This document shows positions 1-8,511 of a DNA stretch of 64,000 nt, one piece after another; positions within the stretch are counted from its first letter, which is position 1; each line of letters opens with the position of its first letter. The notes beneath the pieces were generated by a model. It did no database searches. It was not told the origin of the DNA and saw nothing but the letters and a program-made list of their open reading frames with translations. This DNA is from Ignisphaera cupida (GTDB lineage Archaea; Thermoproteota; Thermoprotei_A; Sulfolobales; Ignisphaeraceae). Position numbers and translations under genes: made by a program. The DNA is taken from assembly GCF_030186535.1 (NCBI RefSeq), contig NZ_JASNVW010000003.1, forward strand, positions 1 to 64,000, read 5' to 3'.

Positions 1-261
1 ATAGCAGGGTTATATATCCAGCTATCTGGCATTTTAACACCCCATTAGAAGAAGCCTTTTAGATTATGATCCACGACTTTTGTTTGCAATTTGTTTTAAT
101 TGATTGATATGCTTCTGTTTTTAGGAGACAAACTATGTAATTTAATTCCATTGGCGCATAGTTTCACCAAGAGGTAAAAACCTATTTGTAGAGGTATAAA
201 AGTTTTTAGAATCCTTGCTAATGAGCTGACATCTTCTAGTTATGAACTCAACTTAGTATGC
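1..261. other. AT-rich stretch with no recognised gene
   Basis: No coding frame, RNA-like GC-rich block or clear repeat was seen. It lies downstream of the minus-strand membrane protein gene, so it may hold that transcript's end, but I see no strong terminator. Confidence 0.5.
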
Positions 262-750
262 TTATGCGATTTTATAGTTTATGTAAAGTGCTAAAAGCAT
301 AATCGAAATTAGTGTTGTTAATCCATTTAACAACTTGTTATCGAATCTCATTTTTGTAAAAGCAAATCTCTTTTTTATAAATGGCCACATAAGCACTATT
401 CCATCAGCTGTTAGAGAATCTAGTAGCAAATGGGATAACCCAATGACAAGAGATATAACAAAAATTTTTTGAATAATTTGATGTGAAATAGCAATTTTTG
501 TGGAAAGAATCAATAGGTTTATCAGGATAGCAACGATGGTGGAAACTAGAAGTACACCAAGTAGTGAATGTGTATATGGTGTTCTCCTATATCTGTTGTG
601 ACCTCCTATCGAATCTATGAACCAGTTCACAAATGTTGATAGAGCAACTACAGTAATTGTGTTAACTATTAAATAGCTTGTTATGGGAAGAGCTTCTGCA
701 AGCCACAATCCAATGGCGAAACTAAAAATGTTATGAGTGCTTCTTTTCAT
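262..750 (-). CDS. YdjM-type membrane-bound metal-dependent hydrolase family protein
   Basis: A 162-residue integral membrane protein of the YdjM/DUF457 type (PF04307). Family hallmarks are visible: an N-terminal His segment (MKRSTHNIF), the RRTPYTHSLLG motif near residue 55 and GLSHLLLDSLTADG near residue 110, which carry the conserved His and Asp residues proposed to bind metal. Four or so hydrophobic helices surround them. No substrate is known for the family, so function is not assigned. I chose the ATG at 750 over one nine codons upstream because only the later start begins with the family N-terminus and it has AAAGG just before it. The gene follows the MscS channel gene by 38 nt on the same strand, so co-transcription is likely. 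Confidence 0.7.
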   Translation of the reverse strand: MKRSTHNIFSFAIGLWLAEALPITSYLIVNTITVVALSTFVNWFIDSIGGHNRYRRTPYTHSLLGVLLVSTIVAILINLLILSTKIAISHQIIQKIFVISLVIGLSHLLLDSLTADGIVLMWPFIKKRFAFTKMRFDNKLLNGLTTLISIMLLALYINYKIA

Positions 751-788
751 AGCAAAACCTTTGAGAATACAGTACAAAAATTAGCTTT

Positions 789-1700
789 TTACATACTTTG
801 ACAAATTCTTTCGTTGATAAGCTCTCTATGGGTTTTGATAAACTCTTTCAGAATTGCTGATCTAAATTCTCTTGTTTTTACCTTGGGAGGTGCTTCTGCT
901 ATCAATAAAACTATGTAGTATTGTTTATCTGTCTGCTCTTCTATGTATAGCCTATAATCTTTTAGAATTGCTGAAACTTTTTTGTGAAGTCTCATCAAAA
1001 CATCGTCGGGATTGCACATCACTGGAAACTCATATCTTACCTGTATAACTTTGCTTTCACTAGATTTCTCAATAACTATGCTACTACTAAAAAGCATGGT
1101 GTTTGGTATTTTAACTATTTGCCCATCAACATCAAGAATTTTTGTGTACATAAAGCCTATTTCTATTACCTGACCCTTTAAACTTGGAATTATATAATCT
1201 CTGCTAAAGAATTTATATGCTGGAAATGCTAAAAGTGATAATGGTATTGCACCAGCTATTCTAACCATTTGCCCAGGCTTCAAATAGCCAGACAAGAGTA
1301 TGAGAAGACCGGAGAAGAAGTTTGATAGAACTGGCTGTAAAGCAAGACCAAAAACAAGACCAGAGAATGTTGCACTTGCTAAAAGACCTTCTCCCCCAAT
1401 GCCAAGACTAGAAACAATTGCTATAGCAAGTAGAATATAGCCAACAACCAATATCACATTTCTAATGAAGTAAGCTTCTTTAAACCCTTTTAGCCATATC
1501 ATTGAAGCTGATGCAAAAAGCTGAATTATTATGATACCTGCTACAACAATAACTATAGAATTCAAAGCTCCTTTATAGTTTTGATAGAAGTTTGCAAATT
1601 CCTTTGGTAAATAGGTTATAGAAGCTTCGAAAACCTTAATCGCAATAGCAATTACTATTAGAATGACAAAAGCCATTACAACTCTTTTTCTAGCCTCCAT
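789..1700 (-). CDS. MscS-family small-conductance mechanosensitive channel
   Basis: A 303-residue membrane protein of the MscS family, expected to open under membrane tension and release solutes on osmotic downshock. The first ~130 residues contain three to four hydrophobic helices. The pore-helix region is the Gly/Ala-rich segment GLVFGLALQPVLSNFFSG near residue 115. A beta domain with VKIPNTMLFSS follows near residue 200, then a soluble alpha/beta tail. An insertion of about 15 residues (AIPLSLLAFPAYKFF) after the pore helix is longer than in E. coli MscS. ATG at 1700 is preferred over GTG at 1712 because a GGTG ribosome site precedes it. The gene is divergent from the B3/4-domain gene. Confidence 0.85.
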   Translation of the reverse strand: MEARKRVVMAFVILIVIAIAIKVFEASITYLPKEFANFYQNYKGALNSIVIVVAGIIIIQLFASASMIWLKGFKEAYFIRNVILVVGYILLAIAIVSSLGIGGEGLLASATFSGLVFGLALQPVLSNFFSGLLILLSGYLKPGQMVRIAGAIPLSLLAFPAYKFFSRDYIIPSLKGQVIEIGFMYTKILDVDGQIVKIPNTMLFSSSIVIEKSSESKVIQVRYEFPVMCNPDDVLMRLHKKVSAILKDYRLYIEEQTDKQYYIVLLIAEAPPKVKTREFRSAILKEFIKTHRELINERICQSM

Positions 1701-1788
1701 ATATTGAAGCACCGAAAAACTTTTGTGCTTACCTCATAACCTAAAACCATTTTTAAGCTGTGCTATAAGTGCTTTGTAGTGATGAAAA

Positions 1789-2487
1789 ATGGCTTCGAAT
1801 CTTTGTAGCGAACTGGGAAGAATTCTCCATGTTGATGATGATGCTAAAAAGCTTGGAATATTTGTTTCATATACCATTTCATGGCTTGTTGAGGAAAAGC
1901 CTTTTGCGTCGTACCCATTTGAAGATGATGTTAAAAATCTTTTGGATTATCTGAAAAACAGATATACATTGGATAGCCTGAAAAATGATGCTGTTGTTAG
2001 AGCATATAGAGACTTTTTCTGGAGAATAGGAATTGACCCTACAAAGGTTAGACCAGCTAGTGAAGCTCTTGTTAGAAGGGGTTTGAGAGGATCTTTTCCA
2101 AGAATAAGTCCTGTTGTTGATGCTGGCAACATAGCATCTGCTTATACAATGGTGCCAATAGGTATGTATGACTTGGCATATGCTTCTCCACCATTTAGAA
2201 TAACTATTAGTAGAGGTGGTGAGGTGTTTAAACCTATTGGTGGAGGTGAGGAGAGACTTGGAAAAGGTATACCAATATTTGTAGATTCAAAGAATTTGGT
2301 TATGCATATATATCCTCATAGGGATAGTGTAGAGACTATGATAAGAAACACAACAAGAGAAGTTCTTATTGTTGGTGCTGGTGTTCCAAACGTTGAAACA
2401 AATCTTGTTAAAAAAGCTGTTGAAATTGTTGCTCAGTTGCTTGAAAAAATTGGTTGGAGTTGGTGTCGCTACATAGAATTGAAGTAG
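1789..2487 (+). CDS. B3/4 (tRNA-binding-like) domain protein
   Basis: A 232-residue stand-alone B3/B4 domain protein (PF03483, COG3382), related to the editing domain of the phenylalanyl-tRNA synthetase beta chain. Diagnostic segments are the YRDFFWRIGIDPTKVRPASEAL motif around residues 80-100, VVDAGNIASAYTMVPIGMYDL around 112-130, and a C-terminal MIRNTTREVLIVGAG strand-turn. Family members are thought to act on mischarged aminoacyl-tRNA, but the amino acid specificity cannot be read here. The ATG at 1789 has GTGATG just upstream. It converges with adenylate kinase: only 2 nt separate the two stop codons. Confidence 0.8.
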   Translation: MASNLCSELGRILHVDDDAKKLGIFVSYTISWLVEEKPFASYPFEDDVKNLLDYLKNRYTLDSLKNDAVVRAYRDFFWRIGIDPTKVRPASEALVRRGLRGSFPRISPVVDAGNIASAYTMVPIGMYDLAYASPPFRITISRGGEVFKPIGGGEERLGKGIPIFVDSKNLVMHIYPHRDSVETMIRNTTREVLIVGAGVPNVETNLVKKAVEIVAQLLEKIGWSWCRYIELK

Positions 2488-2489
2488 AG

Positions 2490-3137
2490 CTACCCCTTCA
2501 ATATTCCCTTCTCCCTTAGTATACGTTCAATATCTGCAACAACAATTGTTGCATCTCTAGATGAGTCAATCTCTATCAGAATCCCCTTCCTTCTGTAATA
2601 CTCTATAACAGGTTGAAATGTTTGCTTATACACTTGATACCTTGTTCTAACAACCTCTGGCTCATCATCTTTTCTTCTAATAAGCTTGTGGCCACAAACA
2701 TCACATATTCCAGGAACCTTTGGAGGTTTCCACTTAATATTGTATATAGCACCACAGTTGGGGCATATGAGCCTGCCAGATACTCTCTCTATAATAACCT
2801 CTACAGGAGCTTCAAACAAGAATACAGCATCAATTGTTGTTATTTGATCTAGTGCCTCAGCTTGTTTAATTGTTCTTGGAAATCCATCAAGTATAAACCC
2901 CTTTCTACACTCAGGTCTTTGAAGAACACTTTTAACAACTTCTACAACAATTTCGTCAGGTACCAAAAGCCCTTTTTCCACATACTGCTTTATCTTCATG
3001 CCAAGCTCTGTGCCCTTGGAAATTTCCTCTCTGAATATATCACCTGTTGATATGTGTGGAATGCCATATTTTTGATTTAGCATCTTAGCATATGTTCCCT
3101 TCCCTATTCCAGGAGGTCCTATGAAAACTAGTTTCAT
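2490..3137 (-). CDS. adk: Adenylate kinase (zinc-type lid)
   Basis: A 215-residue adenylate kinase that interconverts ATP plus AMP and 2 ADP in the cytoplasm. The P-loop GPPGIGKGTY is at residues 7-16, the NMP-binding ISTGDIFR near 30, and DGFPRTIKQAEAL near 86. A lid holds two CxxC pairs (CPNCG and CDVCG), implying a structural zinc. This is the bacterial-type long-lid Adk, which many Thermoproteota carry, rather than the methanococcal short form. The start was set at 3137 because the P-loop fold begins there. An upstream in-frame Met would add 32 residues unlike the family. It relates functionally to the nearby acetate-forming enzymes through the ADP pool only by inference. Confidence 0.92.
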   Translation of the reverse strand: MKLVFIGPPGIGKGTYAKMLNQKYGIPHISTGDIFREEISKGTELGMKIKQYVEKGLLVPDEIVVEVVKSVLQRPECRKGFILDGFPRTIKQAEALDQITTIDAVFLFEAPVEVIIERVSGRLICPNCGAIYNIKWKPPKVPGICDVCGHKLIRRKDDEPEVVRTRYQVYKQTFQPVIEYYRRKGILIEIDSSRDATIVVADIERILREKGILKG

Positions 3138-3276
3138 GTTGCAGTCCCGTAGAGAAGTTGTAGCAATGTTCTGCAAATATATGTTTTGTATACTCTCTGT
3201 AGTATAGTTTGATAAATGCATATATATTTGCATGTTTATAAACTCTTAGCTATATGTTTAAACCTGGTTAAAACAC

Positions 3277-5397
3277 ATGAAGAATGATCTAGAATCACTA
3301 TTTAAACCAAAATCAGTAGCTGTAATAGGTGCTTCAAGAGATCCTAGTAAATTGGGTTATGCAGTACTAAAAAATATTGTTGATAGTGGGTACAGGGGAA
3401 GGGTTTATCCAGTAAATCCACAAGCAGATAACATAATGGGTTTGAAGGCATATAAATCTGTTTTGGATATTCCAGATGATGTTGATGTTGCTGTTTTTGT
3501 TATTCCTGCTCCCATTGTTCCAGAGGTTTTGGAGGAGTGTGGTAGGAAGGGTGTTAAATATGCTGTAATAATTTCTGCTGGTTTTAAGGAGGTTGGTGGT
3601 GAGGGTGTTGAGAGAGAGAAGAGAGTAGTTGAAATAGCGAAAAAGTATGGTGTAAGAGTTCTAGGGCCAAATATCCTTGGTTTAATAGATACTCATACAC
3701 CAATCAACGCATCTTTTGCTTATATGCCACCACGAGGAGGCATAGCATTTGTTTCTCAAAGTGGTGCCTATTTATCAGCTATAATTGATTGGTCGGTTAA
3801 AACTGGAATAGGTTTTTCAAAAATTGTTAGCTTGGGGAATAAGGCTGATCTTAATGAGGTTGACTTTATTGAGTATTTAGCAAATGATTCTGAAACAAAG
3901 GTCATACTACTATATTTAGAGTCTATAGCAAATCCGAGAAAGTTTATAGAAGTTGCCTCGGAAGCTGTTAGGAAGAAGCCTGTGATTCTTATTAAGGGTG
4001 GTATGACTGAGGCTGGGGCCAGGGCTGCACTAAGTCACACAGGATCTTTGGCTGGTGGTCCACAGATTGTTCAAGCAGCTATGAAGAAAGCTGGTATAGT
4101 GCTTGTTTCAGAGCCTACAGAATTCTTTGACTCGGCAATAGCATTCTCATTAACAAGTAGCTTACCTGGGGATAGAATTGCTATAGTGACTAATGCTGGA
4201 GGCCCAGGTGTTATGACAGCAGATTTAGTGGCTTTAGCGGGTTTGCGACTAGCTCAGCTAACACCTCAAACAATTAGCTATCTAAGATCAAAGTTACCAC
4301 CAATGGCTGCTCTCAACAACCCAATTGATGTTATTGGCGATGCTAAAGCTGATAGGTATGAAGTTGCTCTTGATGCTGTTTTAAACGATCCTAATGTAGA
4401 TGCTGCAATAGTGATATTCACACCCCAGGTTATTTCAGAACCTGAGAAAACAGCTGAGGTAATAATAGAGATGCAGAAAAAGTATCCACAGAAACCAATT
4501 CTTGCAGCTTTCATAGGTGGTCCAAGAGTTGAGAAAGCAATTGAGATACTGAAATCAGCTGGAATACCTGTGTATGAATCAAATGATAGGGTTGTAGCTG
4601 CCTTGGCTATAATGAATAGGTATAGAGTGATGAGGGAGAGGGTGATGAAAATGGCAGAGGCATTAAATGAATTATCTAGCTTGGCAAATGTTGATAAGAG
4701 GTGTGTAGAAGCAATAATAGATAGAGTGAGGAGTGATGGTAGAAGGGTTCTTCTAGAATCAGAAGCTAAGGATCTTGTTAAATGCTATGGAGTAGCAGTT
4801 GCTCCAACAAAACTTGCAAGAACTGAGGAAGAGGCTGTGAGAATTGCAAATGAGCTTGGATATCCAGTAGTCTTAAAGATTGCATCACCAGACATAACCC
4901 ATAAAACGGATGTTGGCGGAGTTATTATGAATGTTAAATCTGATTCTGAAGTTGAAGATGCTTTTAGAACAATTATTGCAAATGTTAGAAGATATGCACC
5001 ACAAGCAGCTATACATGGTGTTGTTGTTCAGAAAATGGTTCCAAAGGGAAGAGAAGTAATAATTGGTACAACTAAGGATCCTGAATTTGGCCATCTAATA
5101 ATGTTTGGCCTGGGTGGGATATACACTGAGCTATTTAGAGATGTGTCATTTAGGCTAGCTCCGCTATCTACATATGAAGCTAGGGAGATGATTGCTGAAA
5201 CAAAGGCTTATACACTACTCAAAGGCTTTAGAGGAGAGAAGCCAGCAGATATAGAGTCTATAGTTAATACCTTGCTTCGAGTAAGCAAACTTGTTATCGA
5301 TGTTCCGCAGATAGTAGAAATGGATATTAACCCGCTATTCGTATATGATGAAGGGGCTGGAAGCTTGGCAATAGATGTGAAAATAGTGATTGAGTAG
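3277..5397 (+). CDS. acdAB: ADP-forming acetyl-CoA synthetase, fused alpha-beta chain
   Basis: A 706-residue fused acyl-CoA synthetase (NDP-forming) converting acetyl-CoA, ADP and phosphate to acetate, CoA and ATP, the main acetate-forming energy step in archaea. Domain order: CoA-binding Rossmann domain (about 1-130, FKPKSVAVIGAS), succinyl-CoA-synthetase-like domain (about 145-290) with the phosphohistidine motif LSHTGSLAGG near residue 254, a ligase-CoA domain (about 300-455), and a C-terminal ATP-grasp domain (about 475-700, with GVVVQKMVPKGREVIIG and MDINPLF). Pyrococcus has separate alpha and beta chains, whereas fused forms are common in other archaea. Next to the CODH/ACS locus, it is the natural outlet for acetyl-CoA. 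Substrate range (acetyl versus branched acyl) is not determined. Confidence 0.92.
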   Translation: MKNDLESLFKPKSVAVIGASRDPSKLGYAVLKNIVDSGYRGRVYPVNPQADNIMGLKAYKSVLDIPDDVDVAVFVIPAPIVPEVLEECGRKGVKYAVIISAGFKEVGGEGVEREKRVVEIAKKYGVRVLGPNILGLIDTHTPINASFAYMPPRGGIAFVSQSGAYLSAIIDWSVKTGIGFSKIVSLGNKADLNEVDFIEYLANDSETKVILLYLESIANPRKFIEVASEAVRKKPVILIKGGMTEAGARAALSHTGSLAGGPQIVQAAMKKAGIVLVSEPTEFFDSAIAFSLTSSLPGDRIAIVTNAGGPGVMTADLVALAGLRLAQLTPQTISYLRSKLPPMAALNNPIDVIGDAKADRYEVALDAVLNDPNVDAAIVIFTPQVISEPEKTAEVIIEMQKKYPQKPILAAFIGGPRVEKAIEILKSAGIPVYESNDRVVAALAIMNRYRVMRERVMKMAEALNELSSLANVDKRCVEAIIDRVRSDGRRVLLESEAKDLVKCYGVAVAPTKLARTEEEAVRIANELGYPVVLKIASPDITHKTDVGGVIMNVKSDSEVEDAFRTIIANVRRYAPQAAIHGVVVQKMVPKGREVIIGTTKDPEFGHLIMFGLGGIYTELFRDVSFRLAPLSTYEAREMIAETKAYTLLKGFRGEKPADIESIVNTLLRVSKLVIDVPQIVEMDINPLFVYDEGAGSLAIDVKIVIE

Positions 5398-5406
5398 GTG
5401 ATGAAC

Positions 5407-6471
5407 ATGGTCAAATCCATATTTCTATTTGGTGAAAAGGGAAAGACTATAATTGCCTATGGAATTCTCAAAAAGCTGATTCTGGATGGATATAAAGGCT
5501 GTTACTTTAAGCCTATTGCCAAGGCTAGATATAGACTACCCTCGCTAAAATATGTTGATCCAGATGTTATTGCAGTTAAAGATGCTTTGGGGCTTCAAGA
5601 ACCAATAGAATATTTGAATCCAGTTACCATAACACGTAACATTATTGAGTTGAGGAGGGATTTAGACAATGTTAAAAAGATGATTATGGAGAGTTACAGC
5701 AAGATTTGCGAGGGAAGAGATGTTATTGTTATTGAGGGTTATCCAAATCCAGAGGCTCTATCAAGTATTGGTTTGTCTTCTGCTGAATTGGCTAAGATGC
5801 TAAATGCTAAAGCAGTTTTTCTTGTGAATGTGAAGGAGAGAGATGTTGTTGATGAACTTGCTGATAGAATTCAACTATATAAGTGCTTCTTTGAACATCA
5901 AGGCTATTCATTAAGTGGTGTAATATTGAATAATGTTCCCATGTACTATATTGAGAGAGTTAACGATGTTATTGTGCCGGTTCTTGAAGAAAAGGGGTTG
6001 AACATATATGGGATTATACCTGAGAAGCCAAGTCTCACAGCACCAACTGTGCGTGACATTGTCGAGGCTCTCAATGCCGAGGTTATTGAGAATAGGGATA
6101 GGTTAACAAACATAGTAGAGGATATTGTTGTTGGTGCCATGGCGCCTTCAGCAGCTCTTAGATGGTTTAGAAGAGCTGTTAACGCGGCTATAGTAACTGG
6201 TGGTGATAGAACTGATTTGATTATGGCTGCTCTCGAAACAAAGCCAAGTGTAATCATTTTAACAGGTAATCTCTATCCAGATATCTCGGTATTGACAAAG
6301 GCTAGGGAAGTTGGTGTTCCCATACTACTTGTGCCATACGATACATACACAACTGTCGAGAAGCTTAGAGAAGTGCAATCAATTACTACATCAGATTCTC
6401 TTAAAGCTAAGGAAAGTGAGCTAATTAGAACAATAAGCGAAAATCTGAATATGAAAAAACTTTTGGAGTAA
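5407..6471 (+). CDS. BioD-like P-loop plus DRTGG-domain protein (phosphotransacetylase N-terminal type)
   Basis: A 354-residue protein like the non-catalytic N-terminal half of long phosphotransacetylases (COG0857). The N-terminal ~210 residues are BioD-like (FLFGEKGKTIIAYGIL, then VIVIEGYPNP near 120). The C-terminal part has the DRTGG signature (VTGGDRTDLIMAAL near residue 262). The catalytic Pta domain is absent, so it is unlikely to be a phosphotransacetylase itself and more likely senses a nucleotide or metabolite. It follows the ADP-forming acetyl-CoA synthetase with almost no gap, so the two are surely co-transcribed and a regulatory role in acetate formation is inferred. The start at 5407 has GGTG six nt upstream; GTG at 5398 is an alternative. 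Confidence 0.78.
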   Translation: MVKSIFLFGEKGKTIIAYGILKKLILDGYKGCYFKPIAKARYRLPSLKYVDPDVIAVKDALGLQEPIEYLNPVTITRNIIELRRDLDNVKKMIMESYSKICEGRDVIVIEGYPNPEALSSIGLSSAELAKMLNAKAVFLVNVKERDVVDELADRIQLYKCFFEHQGYSLSGVILNNVPMYYIERVNDVIVPVLEEKGLNIYGIIPEKPSLTAPTVRDIVEALNAEVIENRDRLTNIVEDIVVGAMAPSAALRWFRRAVNAAIVTGGDRTDLIMAALETKPSVIILTGNLYPDISVLTKAREVGVPILLVPYDTYTTVEKLREVQSITTSDSLKAKESELIRTISENLNMKKLLE

Positions 6472-6491
6472 ACAATTCAATTTTTAAATAT

Positions 6492-7256
6492 TCACTTCTT
6501 TTTCAACTTGCTCAATCTTCTCAAAAGCTCTAAATCCCCTTGATAATCACCAGCACATGTTGCTATAATTCCATCCACAAGCCCTTCAAGCTTCTCTGCA
6601 TATGCAGCTGAATTATCTAAATCTGTTGTTGGAGCCCAGCCAATTCTAGCAAGTATTTCCGCATTCCTCGGTGTTTTAATCAAGAAATATGTGTATAGTG
6701 GAATATTGAGCTTCCTCATTTCTGTTGACAACTGCTCTAAAACTGGTAGTGTCTCATTTGTTAATCTCATGAAGAATGCGAAGTCCCACCCAGTTTTAAC
6801 CCTGTTGACCATGTCTTCAACACCAAACTGCTTCACCCCATACCTCTCTCTCCATGGACGTGGTGATAGAAGACAACCAAGCTTTACACGTCTTAGCTTA
6901 ATCTCATTTCTTAGAAAGTCTCTTGCATCCTCTGACTTCTTCCAGTATTTAGGTGCCAAAGGCTCTCCATACTTAGGCTCATCACCAAATGTTAAAACAA
7001 GACCATCTAATCCAACAGCATCAGCTGCAAGTGCAAGTGCCCCAACCTCTACAGGCCCCTTGTAATTCAGTATAAATATTGGCATAACAATTTTATCTGG
7101 ATACTTAACCTTTAAAACACATCCAACAGCAGTACCACTTGGAGCTGGTACACCAGCAGCACTATCAGTAATGTTCCATCCATCAACAAGATCCTTAGTT
7201 TCTTCAGCCATTTGAAGGAATTTTCTAGTTGGAACAAACTCGTGAAGTATTTTCAT
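6492..7256 (-). CDS. Methylene-tetrahydrofolate/methanopterin reductase-like protein (MetF family)
   Basis: A 254-residue TIM-barrel-type protein resembling the methylenetetrahydrofolate reductase family (PF02219). It contains an N-terminal EFVPTRK segment with Glu, DGWNITDSAAG near residue 26, LTFGDEPKYGE near 90 and a C-terminal barrel. In the Wood-Ljungdahl pathway this enzyme makes the methyl group used by the corrinoid protein. No MetV partner or F420-dependent Mer is next to it, so electron donor and pterin are unknown. The ATG at 7256 has GGTG six nt upstream and a strong TATA box near 7298, so it has its own short-leader transcript despite lying at the distal end of the cdh locus. It converges with the DRTGG gene. 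Family membership is fairly secure; the exact reaction is inferred. Confidence 0.7.
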   Translation of the reverse strand: MKILHEFVPTRKFLQMAEETKDLVDGWNITDSAAGVPAPSGTAVGCVLKVKYPDKIVMPIFILNYKGPVEVGALALAADAVGLDGLVLTFGDEPKYGEPLAPKYWKKSEDARDFLRNEIKLRRVKLGCLLSPRPWRERYGVKQFGVEDMVNRVKTGWDFAFFMRLTNETLPVLEQLSTEMRKLNIPLYTYFLIKTPRNAEILARIGWAPTTDLDNSAAYAEKLEGLVDGIIATCAGDYQGDLELLRRLSKLKKK

Positions 7257-7293
7257 ATATGTAGCACCACAATTAAGAGAAACAAGCCTACTA

Positions 7294-7302
7294 TTATATA
7301 AA
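7294..7302 (-). promoter_or_regulatory. TATA box for the MetF-like gene
   Basis: TTTATATAA on the minus strand, preceded by purine-rich AAAAG as a BRE-like element. Archaeal spacing would place the start of transcription near 7272, giving a leader of about 15 nt. This separates metF-like transcription from the structured RNA just upstream. Confidence 0.6.
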
Positions 7303-7349
7303 CTTTTGTATCTTCATAAAATTCATTGTTTAGCTACATTTAGCTACCC

Positions 7350-7580
7350 AATGGGTGCAGAGCGTTTCCCCGCTAACGGTACTTCTAATAAATACTTGTA
7401 AATATCTTTAGTTCCGTTAGCGGGGTTGGCCCTAGGCTTGGAGTCACCAGCTTCGCCCAAGCCGCATGGGGTCCTGTCGAGCCCAACGCCACGGGGCTCC
7501 CATCTGCTCTCACTTGGTTGTTTTCTGCTGCCCCTCAACGCAGTGCGAATCACTGGAGCAGCCCTCTGCCCCAACCAAGC
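7350..7580 (-). ncRNA. GC-rich structured RNA of unknown class
   Basis: About 230 nt of strongly GC-rich sequence in an AT-rich region with no credible protein. Paired segments seen (plus coordinates): 7513-7520 with 7572-7579 (8 bp); 7527-7534 with 7555-7562; 7541-7545 with 7551-7555; 7479-7484 with 7494-7499, extended by 7466-7469 with 7500-7503; 7435-7441 with 7457-7463; 7368-7379 with 7414-7425 (12 bp, perfect). GCAGAG at 7357-7362 can also pair with 7564-7569, closing the whole molecule or forming a pseudoknot. One helix position is a G-U wobble on the minus strand but A-C on the plus strand, favouring minus. A TATA box lies 20-26 nt upstream. I looked for RNase P (GAGGAAAGUCC type) and SRP (GGAAGG with GCAGC) core motifs and did not find them. 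Confidence 0.72.
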
Positions 7581-7598
7581 AATTATAGTGATAAGAGA

Positions 7599-7606
7599 TA
7601 TTTAAA
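7599..7606 (-). promoter_or_regulatory. TATA box for the structured RNA
   Basis: TTTAAATA on the minus strand, preceded by an A/T-rich BRE-like CGATAAA. It sits 20-26 nt before the first paired base of the GC-rich RNA, which is the normal archaeal TATA-to-start distance. This is the main argument that the RNA is an independent transcript on the minus strand. Confidence 0.6.
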
Positions 7607-7716
7607 TTTATCGCTAAACCGGCAACAGCCTATCTAAAGGAGTTTCTCCATGTTTTCGATTCTTAGAGAGGAATGGAACAGATGTATTTAATAGGTGATG
7701 CAAACATGTTTTGCTT

Positions 7717-8493
7717 TTAGTCAATTAATTCTATGTTTCTTGCTATTATTCTAGCTGATTCAACAGCTTTGCTGTGTTTAGGTAGGTCTAGCAGTGGCTT
7801 TCCCTCCATACTGTATTTCAGTATCAGATCATCATCTGGAATTGTGCCAGCATATTCATAGCCTAGTTTCTTCACATAGCTTTCAACTTCTGAAACAAGA
7901 TTTTGTGGTAGTCTATTTCCAACAGCATAGAATTTGTCTGGATTTATCTTCACCTCTTTGGCAATGTTAATAATTCTTTCAGCTGTTTTAATGCTCATTA
8001 CTGATGGATCTAAAACAACTATCATTGTGTTTACATGTCTATCAACTCTTCTATTCAAATGCTCAAGACCAGCTTCCATATCCATTAAAACAACGCTATA
8101 GTTCTTCACCAAACCAGTTAAGATAGTGGTTAAAACAGAGTTTACATAGCAATAGCATCCCTCGCCCTCACCTCTACCCATTGCGATAAAATCAAAAAAC
8201 TGAGACTCAAACAAACAGTCTCTCATAATCCAGTAGTTTAGCAGCGATATTTTGTCGAATCCAGATAGCGTGAATTCATCAATTCTCTTCCTAAATTCCT
8301 CAACAACATCACCAACTGTTTTAGCTATCTTTATCCCAAGAACATCTGGAAGATTTGTTGCAGGATCCGCATCAACTACAAGTATTGTGTCACTAATACT
8401 GCTCTCTATCAGAACTTTCAGTAGTAGTGCTGTCAAAGTTGTTTTTCCAACACCGCCCTTGCCAGAAATAGATGCTATGTAGGGTCTTTTCAA
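7717..8493 (-). CDS. cooC: CooC-like nickel-insertion ATPase (second copy)
   Basis: A 258-residue MinD/CooC-type P-loop ATPase. It has the deviant Walker A SGKGGVGKTTL near residue 10, DADPATNLPDVLGI near 41, a Cys-Tyr-Cys pair (EGCYCY near 111) matching the CXC nickel/zinc-binding motif of CooC, and VLMDMEAGLEHL as the Walker B region. CooC proteins load nickel into carbon monoxide dehydrogenase or, as AcsF, into acetyl-CoA synthase. A second copy at the far end of the cdh locus suggests one serves the CODH C-cluster and the other the ACS A-cluster, though which is which is inference. The TTG start has GGTG seven nt upstream. It follows the RACo-like gene by 18 nt. Confidence 0.85.
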   Translation of the reverse strand: MKRPYIASISGKGGVGKTTLTALLLKVLIESSISDTILVVDADPATNLPDVLGIKIAKTVGDVVEEFRKRIDEFTLSGFDKISLLNYWIMRDCLFESQFFDFIAMGRGEGEGCYCYVNSVLTTILTGLVKNYSVVLMDMEAGLEHLNRRVDRHVNTMIVVLDPSVMSIKTAERIINIAKEVKINPDKFYAVGNRLPQNLVSEVESYVKKLGYEYAGTIPDDDLILKYSMEGKPLLDLPKHSKAVESARIIARNIELID

Positions 8494-8511
8494 AGCTCTT
8501 CACCTAAACAC

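Noticed and set aside
7344-7574. 76-codon open frame on the minus strand
   Set aside because: It lies wholly inside the GC-rich structured RNA, has Arg/Gly/Pro-biased composition unlike any local gene, and its frame crosses every stem. The RNA explains the openness.
7350-7580. RNase P or SRP RNA
   Set aside because: The RNase P P4 core (GAGGAAAGUCC and ACAGAA partner) and the SRP helix 8 motif are not visible on either strand. I kept the feature as an unclassified RNA, since a covariance search could overturn this reading.
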